A stretch of 64,000 nt of DNA from contig CAVVXU010000005.1 in NCBI GenBank assembly GCA_963752325.1, positions 868,001 through 932,000 of the forward strand, read 5' to 3'. The position numbers and the translations under genes are program-made. The notes below the pieces were generated by a model. It searched no databases, was not told the origin of the DNA, and saw only the letters and a program-made list of their open reading frames with translations. Position 1 is the first letter of the stretch; each line of letters begins with the position of its first letter. Source of the DNA: CAVTJL01 sp963752325 (GTDB lineage Bacteria; Pseudomonadota; Alphaproteobacteria; Geminicoccales; Geminicoccaceae). Shown here one piece after another: positions 36,280 through 44,604 of this stretch.

Positions 36280-38982
36280 TTGGACGGCAGCGTGGCGCGC
36301 TTCTTCTCATCACGGTTCTTGAGAGGCGGCGGCCTCGCCGCCAACCTCGCACCCTATGCCGTGCTGGGCGTCGCCATCACCGTCTTCATTGTCGCCGGCC
36401 TCGCCAACCTGGCGCGGGTCGCAACGGAAGGGAGCCTGAAGCACGAGGCCGAGATGGCCGGCGAGTGGAACATTCTGCAGGGCATGACGCAGCTGCAGAA
36501 GTTCGACACCGACCTGCAGCGCTTCATGCGACCGAACGGCGACCTCAGCCACGACGACCTGGTCGAGCAGTTCGAGGTGCTGTGGAGCCGCCTGCCGCTG
36601 TTCCTCGACAACCCGCAGAACGGCAAGCTCTTCTCGAGCATCGCCCAGTTCGTGCCGCGGGCGAAAGCGCTCGAGGCCGCCTTCGCCGCGCTCGAGCCGA
36701 CGGTCGAGGGCCTGCGCCCGGACGACCTCGCCGGCTACGACCGCGTCGAGGGCGTCCTCGCGGATCTCCACCGCTGGCTCGTCGACGTCGAGGCCAAGGT
36801 TCACGCCGAGCGGGTCGAGAAGAACGCGCAGCGCGCCCACGAGGTCGACCAGATCTACAGGGACGCCCTGGGCCTCTTCCTCCTGATGCTTCTCAGCACC
36901 GCGGTGCTGATCCTGCAGCTCTTGATGTCGATCCACCGCGGCAATGTGGCGCTGCGGCAGGCGCAGGGGGCCAAGAACGAGGCGCTGGCGGCGGGCCAGC
37001 GCCTGCAGGCCGTGATCGACGCCGTGCCGACCATGATCATCGCCTGGGATCTCGAGGGCCGCCGGCTCTTCGCCAACCGGCTCTATATCGACTTCTTCCA
37101 ATCGACCGAGCCGCCCTGGCTGCATCACGCGGAAGGATCCTCGACGACGGCCGACGATCCGGGCATCGGGCTGCTGCTGCGGCCGGGCGTCCCGATCTTC
37201 TCGTTCGAGCACGCCGCCCGCGACGCCAGGGGGCGGGAGCGCATCCTCCTGACGACGCGCGTGCCGGTACACGGCGGCGATGGGCGCGTCAGCGGCGTCG
37301 TCGACGTGTCCCTGGACATCACCGAGCGGACGCAGCGGGACCAGGCTCTGGCCGAGGTGAGGAAAAGGCTCGAGATCCAGGCCGAGGAGATGCGCCACCT
37401 GGCGGCCGGGGCCCAACGCGCCAATCTCGCCAAGTCCGAGTTCCTGGCCATGATGAGCCACGAGATCCGCACCCCCATGAACGCGATCCTGGGTTTCGCG
37501 GACCTTCTCGCTCGGACCGTCGCGGATGCCGGGCAGCGGCGCTATGTCGACATCATCCGGGCCACCGGCCGCCAGCTCCTGACGCTGCTCAACGACACGC
37601 TCGACTTCAGCAAGCTCGAGGCGGGCAAGATCGAGGTCGAGCAGCTGCCGTTCCGGCTGCGCGACGTCGTCCGCGACCTGCGCACGACGACCGAGATGCT
37701 GGTGGCCGAGAAGGCGATCGAGCTGTCCGTCAGCGTCGATCCCGAGCTGCCCCTCTGGGTGATGGGTGATTCGGTCAGGCTCAGGCAGGTGCTGAGCAAC
37801 CTCCTCTCGAACGCGGGCAAGTTCACAGACCACGGCGCCATCCGCCTCGTGGTCCGCGCGGTCGAGCGGCAGGACGACCGCCACTGGGTGCGGTTCGCCG
37901 TGTCGGACACCGGCATCGGCATCAGCGACGAGCAGCAGAAGGGCCTGTTCCAGGCTTTCCACCAGGCCGATTCGAGCACGACGCGGCGCTATGGCGGCAC
38001 CGGGCTGGGCCTCGCCATCTGCAAGCAGCTGGTCGAGCTGGCCGGCGGCGCCATCGGCGCCCACAGCGAGCCCGGCCGGGGCAGCACCTTCTGGTTCGAG
38101 CTGCCGCTTCATCCAGTCGACGAGGCCAGCCTGCCCGTGGTCGAGCCGTCAAGCCGCGAGGCGGAAGGACGCTCGCTCCGGGTGCTCGTCGTGGACGATG
38201 TCGAGACCAACCGTGAGCTGATCGAGGCCCTGCTGACCCTGCGCGGGCACCGGGTGGCGCTCGCCAGGGACGGGCGCGAGGCGATCGCCGCCGTCCGCAG
38301 GGAGCTGTTCGACCTCGTGCTCATGGACATCAACATGCCCGACCTCAACGGGCTCGAGGCCACAAGGCGGATCCGCAGCCTGCCCGGCCCGGAGGCGGGC
38401 GTGCCGATCATCGCGATGACGGCGCATGTCTTCGCCTCCGACGTCGCGGCATCGCGTGAGGCGGGAATGAACGACCATCTGGCCAAGCCGATCGAGGCCA
38501 ACCTCCTCTTTACCATCCTGGCCCGCCATGCCCCCGGCCCGGCGCCGGCCGAGACCGCCACCGAGCCGCCACCAACGGCGGGCGGCGCCAGCGCAACGGC
38601 CGACCTCCCCCTCGACGGGAAGATGCTGCGTCAGCTCGAGGAGCGGATCGGCCACGACCGCGTCAAGCTCCTCGTGACCCGAATGCTGGGAAATGCCGGC
38701 CGCGAGCTCGGCACCATGCGCCGCGCGCTGGCGGAGGGCGACCGCAACACCCTGGCCAGCACCGCTCACCGCTTGGCCGGCCAGGGCGCCAGCTTCGGCG
38801 TGCCGCGGGTCACCGAGCTCGCGCGACGCATCGAGCACTCCGCCGAAAGCGCCACGGACGAGGAGATCGGGGAGCTGCTGACGGCCCTGACGCAGACCCG
38901 TGATTGTGCGCTTGCGATGGTCGACGAGGTGCTCGCGGTCGAGGCTCACCCCGAGACGGTCACGAGCGCCGGCGAGGACTGA
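36280..38982 (+). CDS. Hybrid sensor histidine kinase (PAS-HisKA-HATPase-REC-HPt)
   Basis: A 900-residue membrane kinase carrying its whole phosphorelay. Helix 1 is at ~22-45 (NLAPYAVLGVAITVFIVAGL), a periplasmic helical sensor covers ~46-193 and helix 2 is at ~196-217 (LGLFLLMLLSTAVLILQLLM). Then follow PAS (~238-350), HisKA with His394 (MMSHEIRTPMNAILGFADLL), HATPase (VLSNLLSNAGKF, VSDTGIGISDEQQKGLFQAF, YGGTGLGLAICKQLVE), REC with Asp683 (LVLMDINMPDLNGLEATRRI) and HPt with His830 (STAHRLAGQGASFG). All four phosphorelay residues are intact. Start is TTG 36280, four bases after the preceding gene. No separate output regulator is adjacent. Confidence 0.93.
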   Translation: MDGSVARFFSSRFLRGGGLAANLAPYAVLGVAITVFIVAGLANLARVATEGSLKHEAEMAGEWNILQGMTQLQKFDTDLQRFMRPNGDLSHDDLVEQFEVLWSRLPLFLDNPQNGKLFSSIAQFVPRAKALEAAFAALEPTVEGLRPDDLAGYDRVEGVLADLHRWLVDVEAKVHAERVEKNAQRAHEVDQIYRDALGLFLLMLLSTAVLILQLLMSIHRGNVALRQAQGAKNEALAAGQRLQAVIDAVPTMIIAWDLEGRRLFANRLYIDFFQSTEPPWLHHAEGSSTTADDPGIGLLLRPGVPIFSFEHAARDARGRERILLTTRVPVHGGDGRVSGVVDVSLDITERTQRDQALAEVRKRLEIQAEEMRHLAAGAQRANLAKSEFLAMMSHEIRTPMNAILGFADLLARTVADAGQRRYVDIIRATGRQLLTLLNDTLDFSKLEAGKIEVEQLPFRLRDVVRDLRTTTEMLVAEKAIELSVSVDPELPLWVMGDSVRLRQVLSNLLSNAGKFTDHGAIRLVVRAVERQDDRHWVRFAVSDTGIGISDEQQKGLFQAFHQADSSTTRRYGGTGLGLAICKQLVELAGGAIGAHSEPGRGSTFWFELPLHPVDEASLPVVEPSSREAEGRSLRVLVVDDVETNRELIEALLTLRGHRVALARDGREAIAAVRRELFDLVLMDINMPDLNGLEATRRIRSLPGPEAGVPIIAMTAHVFASDVAASREAGMNDHLAKPIEANLLFTILARHAPGPAPAETATEPPPTAGGASATADLPLDGKMLRQLEERIGHDRVKLLVTRMLGNAGRELGTMRRALAEGDRNTLASTAHRLAGQGASFGVPRVTELARRIEHSAESATDEEIGELLTALTQTRDCALAMVDEVLAVEAHPETVTSAGED

Positions 38983-39026
38983 GGGGTCGCGAAGCGCCGC
39001 GGGCGCCCGCAAGGGCAAGGTGGGGC

Positions 39027-39051
39027 GCCGTCCCGGCGTAGCCGGGACGGC
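39027..39051. terminator. Strong hairpin between convergent genes
   Basis: GCCGTCCCGGC and GCCGGGACGGC form a perfect 11-base stem with a GTA loop, 45 bases after the kinase stop and 26 bases before the stop of the convergent His-rich gene. No T-run on either side, so it may work with Rho or as an RNA-stabilising element; it could also be a member of a dispersed palindrome family. Confidence 0.5.
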
Positions 39052-39076
39052 CTCGATGGATCATGCTGGGTCAGCC

Positions 39077-39442
39077 TCAGGGGTGCGACCACCAGGGCCG
39101 GAGAGCCCACCAAGGCGCCGGGTGCCGATCCCGGCCATCGGTGTGGCGATAGCCGCCCTGATCGTGACGGGCGTCGGTCCATCGGTGATCATCGCGGCCA
39201 TGACCCGCGTCCGCCCACTGGCGGCCATCGCCGTTCCACTGCGGGCGGCCGCCGTCCTCGGCATGGCCCCGCCAAGGATGCCCGTCGGCCCGATGGCCTT
39301 GCGGGTCCTGGTCGTGCCGCCACGGCTGCGACCAGGGAGGTGTGTGATCATTGTCCGCGAGCGCTGGCGTCGGCGTGACCGCCATCCCGCCCAGGGCCGC
39401 CGCGACCACCGGCAGACCCAAAAGAAGCTTGCGCATCGACAT
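39077..39442 (-). CDS. Secreted His/Trp/Asp-rich small protein
   Basis: A 121-residue protein with a clear signal peptide (MRKLLLGLPVVAAALGGMAV ending near ALA/DNDH). The mature part is dominated by His, Asp, Gly, Arg and Trp in loose repeats such as DQDPQGHRADGHPWRGH, WADAGHGRDDHRW and TDARHDQGGYRHTDGRDRH. It has no Cys and no recognisable domain. Metal binding is plausible but inferred only from composition. ATG 39442 follows GGGAGAGAG. It is divergent from a TetR-type regulator, with a symmetric AAACG/CGTTT site between them that may control it. Confidence 0.68.
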   Translation of the reverse strand: MSMRKLLLGLPVVAAALGGMAVTPTPALADNDHTPPWSQPWRHDQDPQGHRADGHPWRGHAEDGGRPQWNGDGRQWADAGHGRDDHRWTDARHDQGGYRHTDGRDRHPAPWWALRPWWSHP

Positions 39443-39488
39443 GGATCTCTCTCCCTTTGCTCTGCCGCTCCACGGCAGTAATGAAACG

Positions 39489-39502
39489 AAACGGTATCGT
39501 TT
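39489..39502. promoter_or_regulatory. TetR-type operator
   Basis: AAACGGTATCGTTT is a near-perfect dyad (AAACG/CGTTT around GTAT). A further AAACG copy starts at 39484, so larger pairings are possible. It lies 47 bases from the His-rich gene start and 44 from the tetR start, in an AT-rich patch. Dyads of this form are common operators of TetR proteins. Confidence 0.6.
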
Positions 39503-39545
39503 TATATAAAAGGGCCATCGAGGACGTCAAGCCGGCGGAGGACCA

Positions 39546-40223
39546 TTGGGCACGCAGGAGGAAAGCTCGCCGGAGCACCGCCCGCCACGCCGCACCGGTC
39601 GCGGCGGCAGGCCGAGGCGCGACGAGGCCGAGGCGCGCGAGGCGCGGCTGCTCGAGGTGGCGACCGCGATGTTCATCGAGCGCGGCTTCGACGCCACGAC
39701 CATCGATGCGGTGGCGGAGGCCGCGGGGGTTGCCAAGCGCACCCTCTACGCCCGCTACAGCGACAAGGCCGCGCTTTTTGCCGCCGTGCTGCACCAGCTC
39801 ATCGAGCGCTGGCTCGTGCCGTTCAGCACCTTCGAGGCCGATGCCTCGATGCCGCTCGAGGCGGCGCTGACGGGGCTTGCCCGCCACGTTCTCGAAGCGT
39901 CGCTGAGGCCCGAGGCGATCGCGGTGCAGCGCATTCTCTCGGCCCAGGCGTCACGCTTTCCGGAGCTGGCGCGGATGGGATTCGAGGAGGGCGGCCTGAA
40001 GGCGGTGCACACGACGGCAGCGCTGCTGCGCCGTCACGTGGCGCGTGGCGCCATCGACGTCGAGAGCCCGGAGCTCGCCGCGGAGCAGTTCCTGAGCCTC
40101 GTCACCGGCAGCAGCTTTCGCCGCGCGCTCCTCGGCCTGCCACCCGACCAGGACGAGATCGAGCGTCGCATCAAGAGCGGCGTCAGCCTTTTCCTCGACG
40201 GCGCGCGCCGGCGGCCCGCCTAG
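39546..40223 (+). CDS. TetR/AcrR family transcriptional regulator
   Basis: A 225-residue regulator. The HTH is RLLEVATAMFIERGFDATTI with DAVAEAAGVAKRTLYARYSD, the standard TetR N-terminus. The C-terminal part (AVQRILSAQASRFPELARMG, AAEQFLSLVTGSSFRRALLG) resembles the AefR-like ligand domain. Start TTG 39546 has GGAGG six bases upstream; no ATG is available before the HTH. It is divergent from the His-rich secreted protein and probably binds the dyad between them. Confidence 0.92.
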   Translation: MGTQEESSPEHRPPRRTGRGGRPRRDEAEAREARLLEVATAMFIERGFDATTIDAVAEAAGVAKRTLYARYSDKAALFAAVLHQLIERWLVPFSTFEADASMPLEAALTGLARHVLEASLRPEAIAVQRILSAQASRFPELARMGFEEGGLKAVHTTAALLRRHVARGAIDVESPELAAEQFLSLVTGSSFRRALLGLPPDQDEIERRIKSGVSLFLDGARRRPA

Positions 40224-40257
40224 GTCGGCCGGCCCAGGCGGGCAGCGCTGCGGGATT

Positions 40258-40294
40258 GTGCCGGCCGTCACAGACGGCGCAGGACGGCCGGCGC
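40258..40294 (+). terminator. Hairpin downstream of tetR
   Basis: GTGCCGGCCGTC pairs with GACGGCCGGCGC (12-base arms, one G-U) across a 13-base loop, 35 bases after the tetR stop. No T-run. It probably separates tetR from the sulfotransferase gene. Confidence 0.45.
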
Positions 40295-40398
40295 AGCCTC
40301 ACCAGCGCAATCCGCCGAGACGCCGACCCGGCCGGCGGAGGAAGGGGAACGGAACCGGCAGGCGTCAGAACGGCCCGACCGGTAGAGGAACACGAAGA

Positions 40399-41052
40399 AT
40401 GACGATCGAGGTGATCGGCGCCGGCTTCGGCCGGACGGGGACGTTGTCGCTCAAGCTCGCGCTCGAGCGCCTGGGCCTGGGGGCCTGCTACCATATGGTC
40501 GAGGTGTTCGAGAGGCCGGACGACATCCCGCTATGGGAGGAGGCCGCCGACGATCCGGGCTTCGACTGGGAGAGGCTGCTTGCCGGCTACCGCTCCGCGG
40601 TCGACTGGCCCGTCTGCCATTTCTGGCGCGAGCTTTCGTCCTTCTATCCCGACGCCAAGGTGGTCCTGACGGCGCGCGATCCCGAGGCCTGGTACAAGAG
40701 CGCCTGGTCGACGATCTTCCAGCTCCTCGCCCGGCCGACGCCGGCCGAGCTGCCGCAGATGTTCCACGATCAGGCGCGGATGTGCCGGAAGATCATCGTC
40801 GAGCGCGATCTGGGTGGCCGCGTCGACGACCGCGAGCAGGCGATCGCCTGCTATCTGCGCCATGTGGAAGAGGTCAAGCGGACGATCCCGGAGGATCGCC
40901 TGCTCGCCTGGAGCGTCGCCGAGGGCTGGGCGCCGCTCTGCCGGTTCCTGGAGGTGCCGGTGCCCGACGAAGACTTCCCCCGCGCCAACCGCGGCGAGGA
41001 TTTCGCCGAGAAGGTGAAGGAGGTCATGGCGGCGCACGCCGTCAGGGCCTGA
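40399..41052 (+). CDS. Sulfotransferase family protein (Sulfotransfer_4-like)
   Basis: A 217-residue protein. The 5'-phosphosulfate loop IGAGFGRTGTLSLKLALERL is at the N-terminus, and the 3'-phosphate region is VVLTARDPEAWYKSAWSTIF. DWPVCHFWRELSSFYPDAKV matches the same family, known in bacteria and in plant-type homologues annotated as NAD-dependent epimerase/sulfotransferase. It would move sulfate from PAPS to an unknown acceptor. AGAGGAA precedes ATG 40399. It converges on the HAD gene, with 4 bases between the stops. The cysJI genes at 54 kb belong to the sulfate assimilation route, but no link is implied. Confidence 0.85.
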   Translation: MTIEVIGAGFGRTGTLSLKLALERLGLGACYHMVEVFERPDDIPLWEEAADDPGFDWERLLAGYRSAVDWPVCHFWRELSSFYPDAKVVLTARDPEAWYKSAWSTIFQLLARPTPAELPQMFHDQARMCRKIIVERDLGGRVDDREQAIACYLRHVEEVKRTIPEDRLLAWSVAEGWAPLCRFLEVPVPDEDFPRANRGEDFAEKVKEVMAAHAVRA

Positions 41053-41056
41053 GGGC

Positions 41057-41872
41057 TCAGCCGCCCTCGCCCTCGAGCAGCGCCTCCGTCAGCTCCGCGA
41101 AGCCCAGGCCGCCCGCCCCTTCCGTCACGTAGGTCGGGCGGGCGTCCAGGAGGTCGAGGAAGCGGAGCAGGTTCGCCACCCCCACCGACGGCGTGAAAAA
41201 AGAGAACATCGGCGCGTCGTTGGGCGAGTCGCCGGCAAAGACGAAACGGCCCTTGTCGTCCTCGATGTCGATGCCGAAGCATTCGGCCATGAAGGTGCGG
41301 GTCATGCCCAGTTTGTCGTAGCGGCCGAACCAGCCGTTGACGTGGATCGAGCTGACCTTGGCGGTGGCGCCCGCCTCCTCGAATAGGCGCACGATGCGCA
41401 GCACCTCGCTGCGCGGCAGGGCCGGCACGTCCTCGCAGAAGTCGATGGCGAGGTCGGCCTCGCGGTAGAGCTGGTCCGAGGCCAGGGCGGTGCCCGGTAT
41501 CAGGGCCAGGATCCGCTCTCCCAGCGTCGCGAGACGCGCCCGATTGGCGCGCCTCGTTTCCTCGTCGTCGCGGAAGCGGCGGACCAGCCTTTTTTCGGTT
41601 GGATCGTAGCGGAACCAGAAGGCGCCGTTCTCGCCCACGACCCCGTCGACCGGCCACATGCGGGCGATGTGATCGCACCAGCCTGCCGGCCGGCCGGTGA
41701 TCGGGACGACCTTGCGGCCGGCCTCGCGCAGCCGCTCCATGGCCGCATAGGCCACAGCCGGCAGCCGGCCCTCGAGCGTCAGCGTGTCGTCGATGTCGGT
41801 GAAGACGACCTCGACGCGCCGCCGCTCCGCCAGAGGCCAGCTCGCGAGCGGCGCCAGACCCTGATCGCTCAT
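41057..41872 (-). CDS. HAD-superfamily phosphatase (mannosyl-3-phosphoglycerate phosphatase-like)
   Basis: A 271-residue Cof-type HAD hydrolase. Motif I is VVFTDIDDTLTLEGRLPAVA (DxD nucleophile pair), motif II falls in KVVPITGRPAGWCDHIARMW, and motif IV is KGRFVFAGDSPNDAPMFSFF. DGVVGENGAFWFRYD marks the Cof/MPGP cap region. The substrate may be a sugar phosphate of the neighbouring pathway. ATG 41872 overlaps the aldolase stop (ATGA), so both are one operon, divergent from the ABC transporter of the sugar cassette. Confidence 0.87.
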   Translation of the reverse strand: MSDQGLAPLASWPLAERRRVEVVFTDIDDTLTLEGRLPAVAYAAMERLREAGRKVVPITGRPAGWCDHIARMWPVDGVVGENGAFWFRYDPTEKRLVRRFRDDEETRRANRARLATLGERILALIPGTALASDQLYREADLAIDFCEDVPALPRSEVLRIVRLFEEAGATAKVSSIHVNGWFGRYDKLGMTRTFMAECFGIDIEDDKGRFVFAGDSPNDAPMFSFFTPSVGVANLLRFLDLLDARPTYVTEGAGGLGFAELTEALLEGEGG

Positions 41873-42579
41873 GCGCTTTTTTTCTTCTTTCCCTTGGCCG
41901 GGGCCGCAGCCTCGTCGTTGGCGGCGGCCTTGGGGCGGGGGCCGTAGGACTTGAAGCGCTCCTTCACGTGCTCGATCTCGGCATCGGACAAAAGCACCGG
42001 GCCGCCGATCGCGAGCGAGAGATAATATTGCCTGGCGATCGTCTCGAGCTCGATCGCCAGCCACAGCGCCTTGTCCAGCGTCGGGCCGGTGGCGATCATG
42101 CCATGATTGGCGAGAAGGCAGCAGGTGCGGTCCTCGAGCGCCTTCAAGGCCTCCTCCGAGAGCTCCTTCGTGCCGTAGGTCGCATAGCCGCCGCAGCGGA
42201 TCGAGGGGCCGCCGGCCGCTGCTATCATGTAGTGGCAGGCCGGGATCTCCTTGCGCGCGATCGCCAGCGTCGTCGAGTAGGTCGGATGGGCGTGCACGAT
42301 CGCCCCCACCTCCGGCCGTGCGCGCATGATGTCGAGATGGAAGCGCCACTCCGAGGACGGCGCCAGCGGGCCCTCCCAGGAGCCGTACTCGCCCTCGAGC
42401 GGCATCGCCGCCACGTCCTCCGGCGCCATCTCGTCATAGGGCACGCCCGTGGGCGTGATCAGCATCCGATCGCCAAGCCTCGCGCTCACATTCCCCGACG
42501 TGCCCTGGTTGATCCCCGACGCGTTCATGCCCCGGCAGACCTCCACGATCCCACGCCGGAGCTTCTTCTCCTCACTCAT
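41869..42579 (-). CDS. Class II aldolase/adducin family protein
   Basis: A 236-residue zinc aldolase or epimerase of the L-fuculose-phosphate aldolase / L-ribulose-phosphate 4-epimerase family. The substrate loop is GINQGTSGNVSARLGDRMLI with TPTGVPYDEMAPED. Zinc ligands are in AIVHAHPTYSTTLA and CCLLANHGMIATG. The last residues are Lys-rich (APAKGKKKKSA). In context it would split a phosphorylated ketose to a triose phosphate plus an aldehyde. The start at 42579 is the ATG before EEKKLRRGIVEVCRGMNASG. It is divergent from the ABC permease gene. Confidence 0.9.
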   Translation of the reverse strand: MSEEKKLRRGIVEVCRGMNASGINQGTSGNVSARLGDRMLITPTGVPYDEMAPEDVAAMPLEGEYGSWEGPLAPSSEWRFHLDIMRARPEVGAIVHAHPTYSTTLAIARKEIPACHYMIAAAGGPSIRCGGYATYGTKELSEEALKALEDRTCCLLANHGMIATGPTLDKALWLAIELETIARQYYLSLAIGGPVLLSDAEIEHVKERFKSYGPRPKAAANDEAAAPAKGKKKKSA

Positions 42580-42630
42580 CGATCTCTCCGGAAGCGCCCG
42601 GCCCGCCTGCCCGCATCACCTGGCCCTGCT

Positions 42631-42642
42631 TGTCACTTGACA
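42631..42642. promoter_or_regulatory. Palindrome in the divergent sugar-cassette control region
   Basis: TGTCACTTGACA is a perfect dyad (TGTCA/TGACA). About 30-55 bases further on, at 42671-42696, two ACATGT/AAATGTTC elements occur with opposite sense. The whole 166-base gap between aldolase and permease is AT-richer than its surroundings and is the natural place for SorC regulator binding. Confidence 0.4.
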
Positions 42643-42745
42643 GCTTCGGGCAGCGGCCTTAGGCCTGATCACATGTAAACCTGCTACAACAAATGTTCGC
42701 CCGCGGCAACTGACGCCATGATCGCGGGATCGCAAGGGAGGCACC

Positions 42746-43675
42746 TTGTCGACGCAGGCGGCGGCCGGCTCGCAGGCGAGCCCGATCAGGCGACGCATCG
42801 CGCTTTTGCCCCGCTGGATGACGGCGGAGCATCCGCTGCCGTGGCTCTTCCCGGCCACCGCGCTGACGCTGGCCTTCGGCATCTACCCGCTCGCCTACAG
42901 CATCTGGCTGAGCTTCCATAAACAAAATTTCTTCACCCGGCGGCTCGACTTCATCGGCCTGCAGGGCTGGATCGACGTGCTGCATGACGGGCGCATGTGG
43001 CACTCGCTGTGGATCACGACCCTCTACACGGTCGTCTGCCTGATCATTCAGCTCGTGCTCGGCATCGCCATCGCTCTATTGCTGGATACCGACCGGCCGG
43101 GCTACGGGCTCATGCGCGCCCTGATGACACTGCCGCTGGTGGTGCCACCGGCCGTGACGGGCATGATGTTCCTGCTGATGGAGGACGCGCAGTTCGGCGT
43201 GCTGGCCCACTATGCGGCGGTCATCGGCCTCGTCAGCCCGGAGCAGCCGATCCTGGGCAATCCCCGGACGGCGCTGATCGGCGTCATGATCGCCGACATC
43301 TGGCAGTGGACGCCCTTCATGGTGCTGATCATCATGGCGGGGCTCAGAGCGCTGCCCAAGGAGCCCTTCGAGGCGGCGGCCATCGACGGCGCCTCGTCGC
43401 TGCAGATGCTGCGCTATCTGACCTTGCCGATGCTCGGGCGGGTGATCGCGGTGGCGGTGCTGATCCGCTCGATCGATCTCTTCCGCATCTATGATTACAT
43501 CTATGTCATGACGGCAGGCGGCCCCGGCACCGAGACCGAGACGCTGAGCTTTTATGCGGGACGGCTCTTCGGCCTCGCCAACTTCGCCTATGCCGCCATC
43601 TTGAGCCTGATCACGCTCATCGTCCTGAACGTCGCCGCCACCACGTTCATCAAGCTCGCCCGGGTGAAGTTCTGA
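42746..43675 (+). CDS. Sugar ABC transporter permease (MalF-like)
   Basis: Inner-membrane permease of a carbohydrate ABC importer, 309 residues with six helices. FGIYPLAYSIWLSFHKQNFF marks the first helix. The EAA loop is EPFEAAAIDGASSLQMLRYL with LPMLGRVIAVAVLIRSIDLF. YDYIYVMTAGGPGTETETLS is the usual C-terminal segment. TTG 42746 has GGGAGG 5 bases upstream. Its TGA overlaps the next ATG (TGATG), so both permeases are coupled. Confidence 0.92.
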   Translation: MSTQAAAGSQASPIRRRIALLPRWMTAEHPLPWLFPATALTLAFGIYPLAYSIWLSFHKQNFFTRRLDFIGLQGWIDVLHDGRMWHSLWITTLYTVVCLIIQLVLGIAIALLLDTDRPGYGLMRALMTLPLVVPPAVTGMMFLLMEDAQFGVLAHYAAVIGLVSPEQPILGNPRTALIGVMIADIWQWTPFMVLIIMAGLRALPKEPFEAAAIDGASSLQMLRYLTLPMLGRVIAVAVLIRSIDLFRIYDYIYVMTAGGPGTETETLSFYAGRLFGLANFAYAAILSLITLIVLNVAATTFIKLARVKF

Positions 43676-44557
43676 TGCAGGGATCGCCCCTCTCGCGCTA
43701 CGGCCGGGACGCTCTGGCCGTCCTCGTCATCCTGGTCTTCGTCTTCCCGATCGCCTGGTGGGTGCTCGCCTCCTTCAAGCCCTACACCGCGATCTTCAGC
43801 TCGACGCCCGTCTTCTTCAACTTCCACCCGACGCTCGACAACTACAAGGTCACGCTCCTGGGCATGGCGCGGCTCAATATCGAGCAGGGTGTGGGTGGCG
43901 CCGCTGGCGGCGGCAACAGCTACAACTCGCTGCCCTCGATCATGCAGAGCCTGATCGTCGCGATCGGATCGACCGTGCTGGCGACGTCGCTGGCGACGCT
44001 CGCGGCCTACGGCCTCTCGCGCTTCGCCTTCAAGGGCAAGCAGAACTACGTCTTCTTCATCCTGGCGCAGCGGATGATGCCGCCCATCGCCGTGGCGATC
44101 CCGCTTTTCTTCATCTTCCGCGATCTCGGCCTCAGGGACACGCTGGGCGGCCTCATCCTCGCCCACGGGCTGATCAACCTGCCGCTGGCCGTCCTGCTCC
44201 TGAAGAGCTTCATGGACGACGTGCCGCAAGGACCTCGACGATTCGGCGATGATCGACGGGGCGACGCGGCTCCAGACCTTCCGTCTCGTCGTGCTGCCCT
44301 TGATGAAGGGCGGGCTCGCGGCGACGGCGGTGCTTTGCTTCATCTTCTCGTGGACGGAGTTCCTGATAGCCCTTCAGCTCACCACGAGCATCAGGACGGT
44401 GCCGGTCAAGATCACCACCTTCGTCACCTCGACCGGGACCGAGTGGGGCTACATCACGGCGCTCGGCAGCGCCGCCATGGTGCCGAGCTTCATCTTCATC
44501 CTGCTCGTGCAACGACATCTGGTCCGTGGCCTGACGCTGGGCTCGCTCAAGGACTGA
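43675..44557 (+). CDS. Sugar ABC transporter permease (MalG-like), one frame break
   Basis: Second permease, about 293 residues. FPIAWWVLASFKPYTAIFSS opens it, LAAYGLSRFAFKGKQNYVFF and LAQRMMPPIAVAIPLFFIFR lie mid-protein. The EAA loop spans the break: MDDVPKDLDDSAMIDGATRL with QTFRLVVLPLMKGGLAAT. One extra C near 44228 causes the shift. This is the first broken gene after the clean 22.8-44.2 kb stretch. Confidence 0.92.
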
Positions 44558-44604
44558 GCGCCGCCACGGACGAGCAACCCGCGACCAAGGGAGGTTAAGG
44601 ACCC

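Noticed and set aside
36280..38982. Hybrid kinase as two separate genes (kinase and response regulator)
   Set aside because: The frame is continuous from TTG 36280 to the stop at 38982, and REC and HPt follow the HATPase domain without a start or stop between them.
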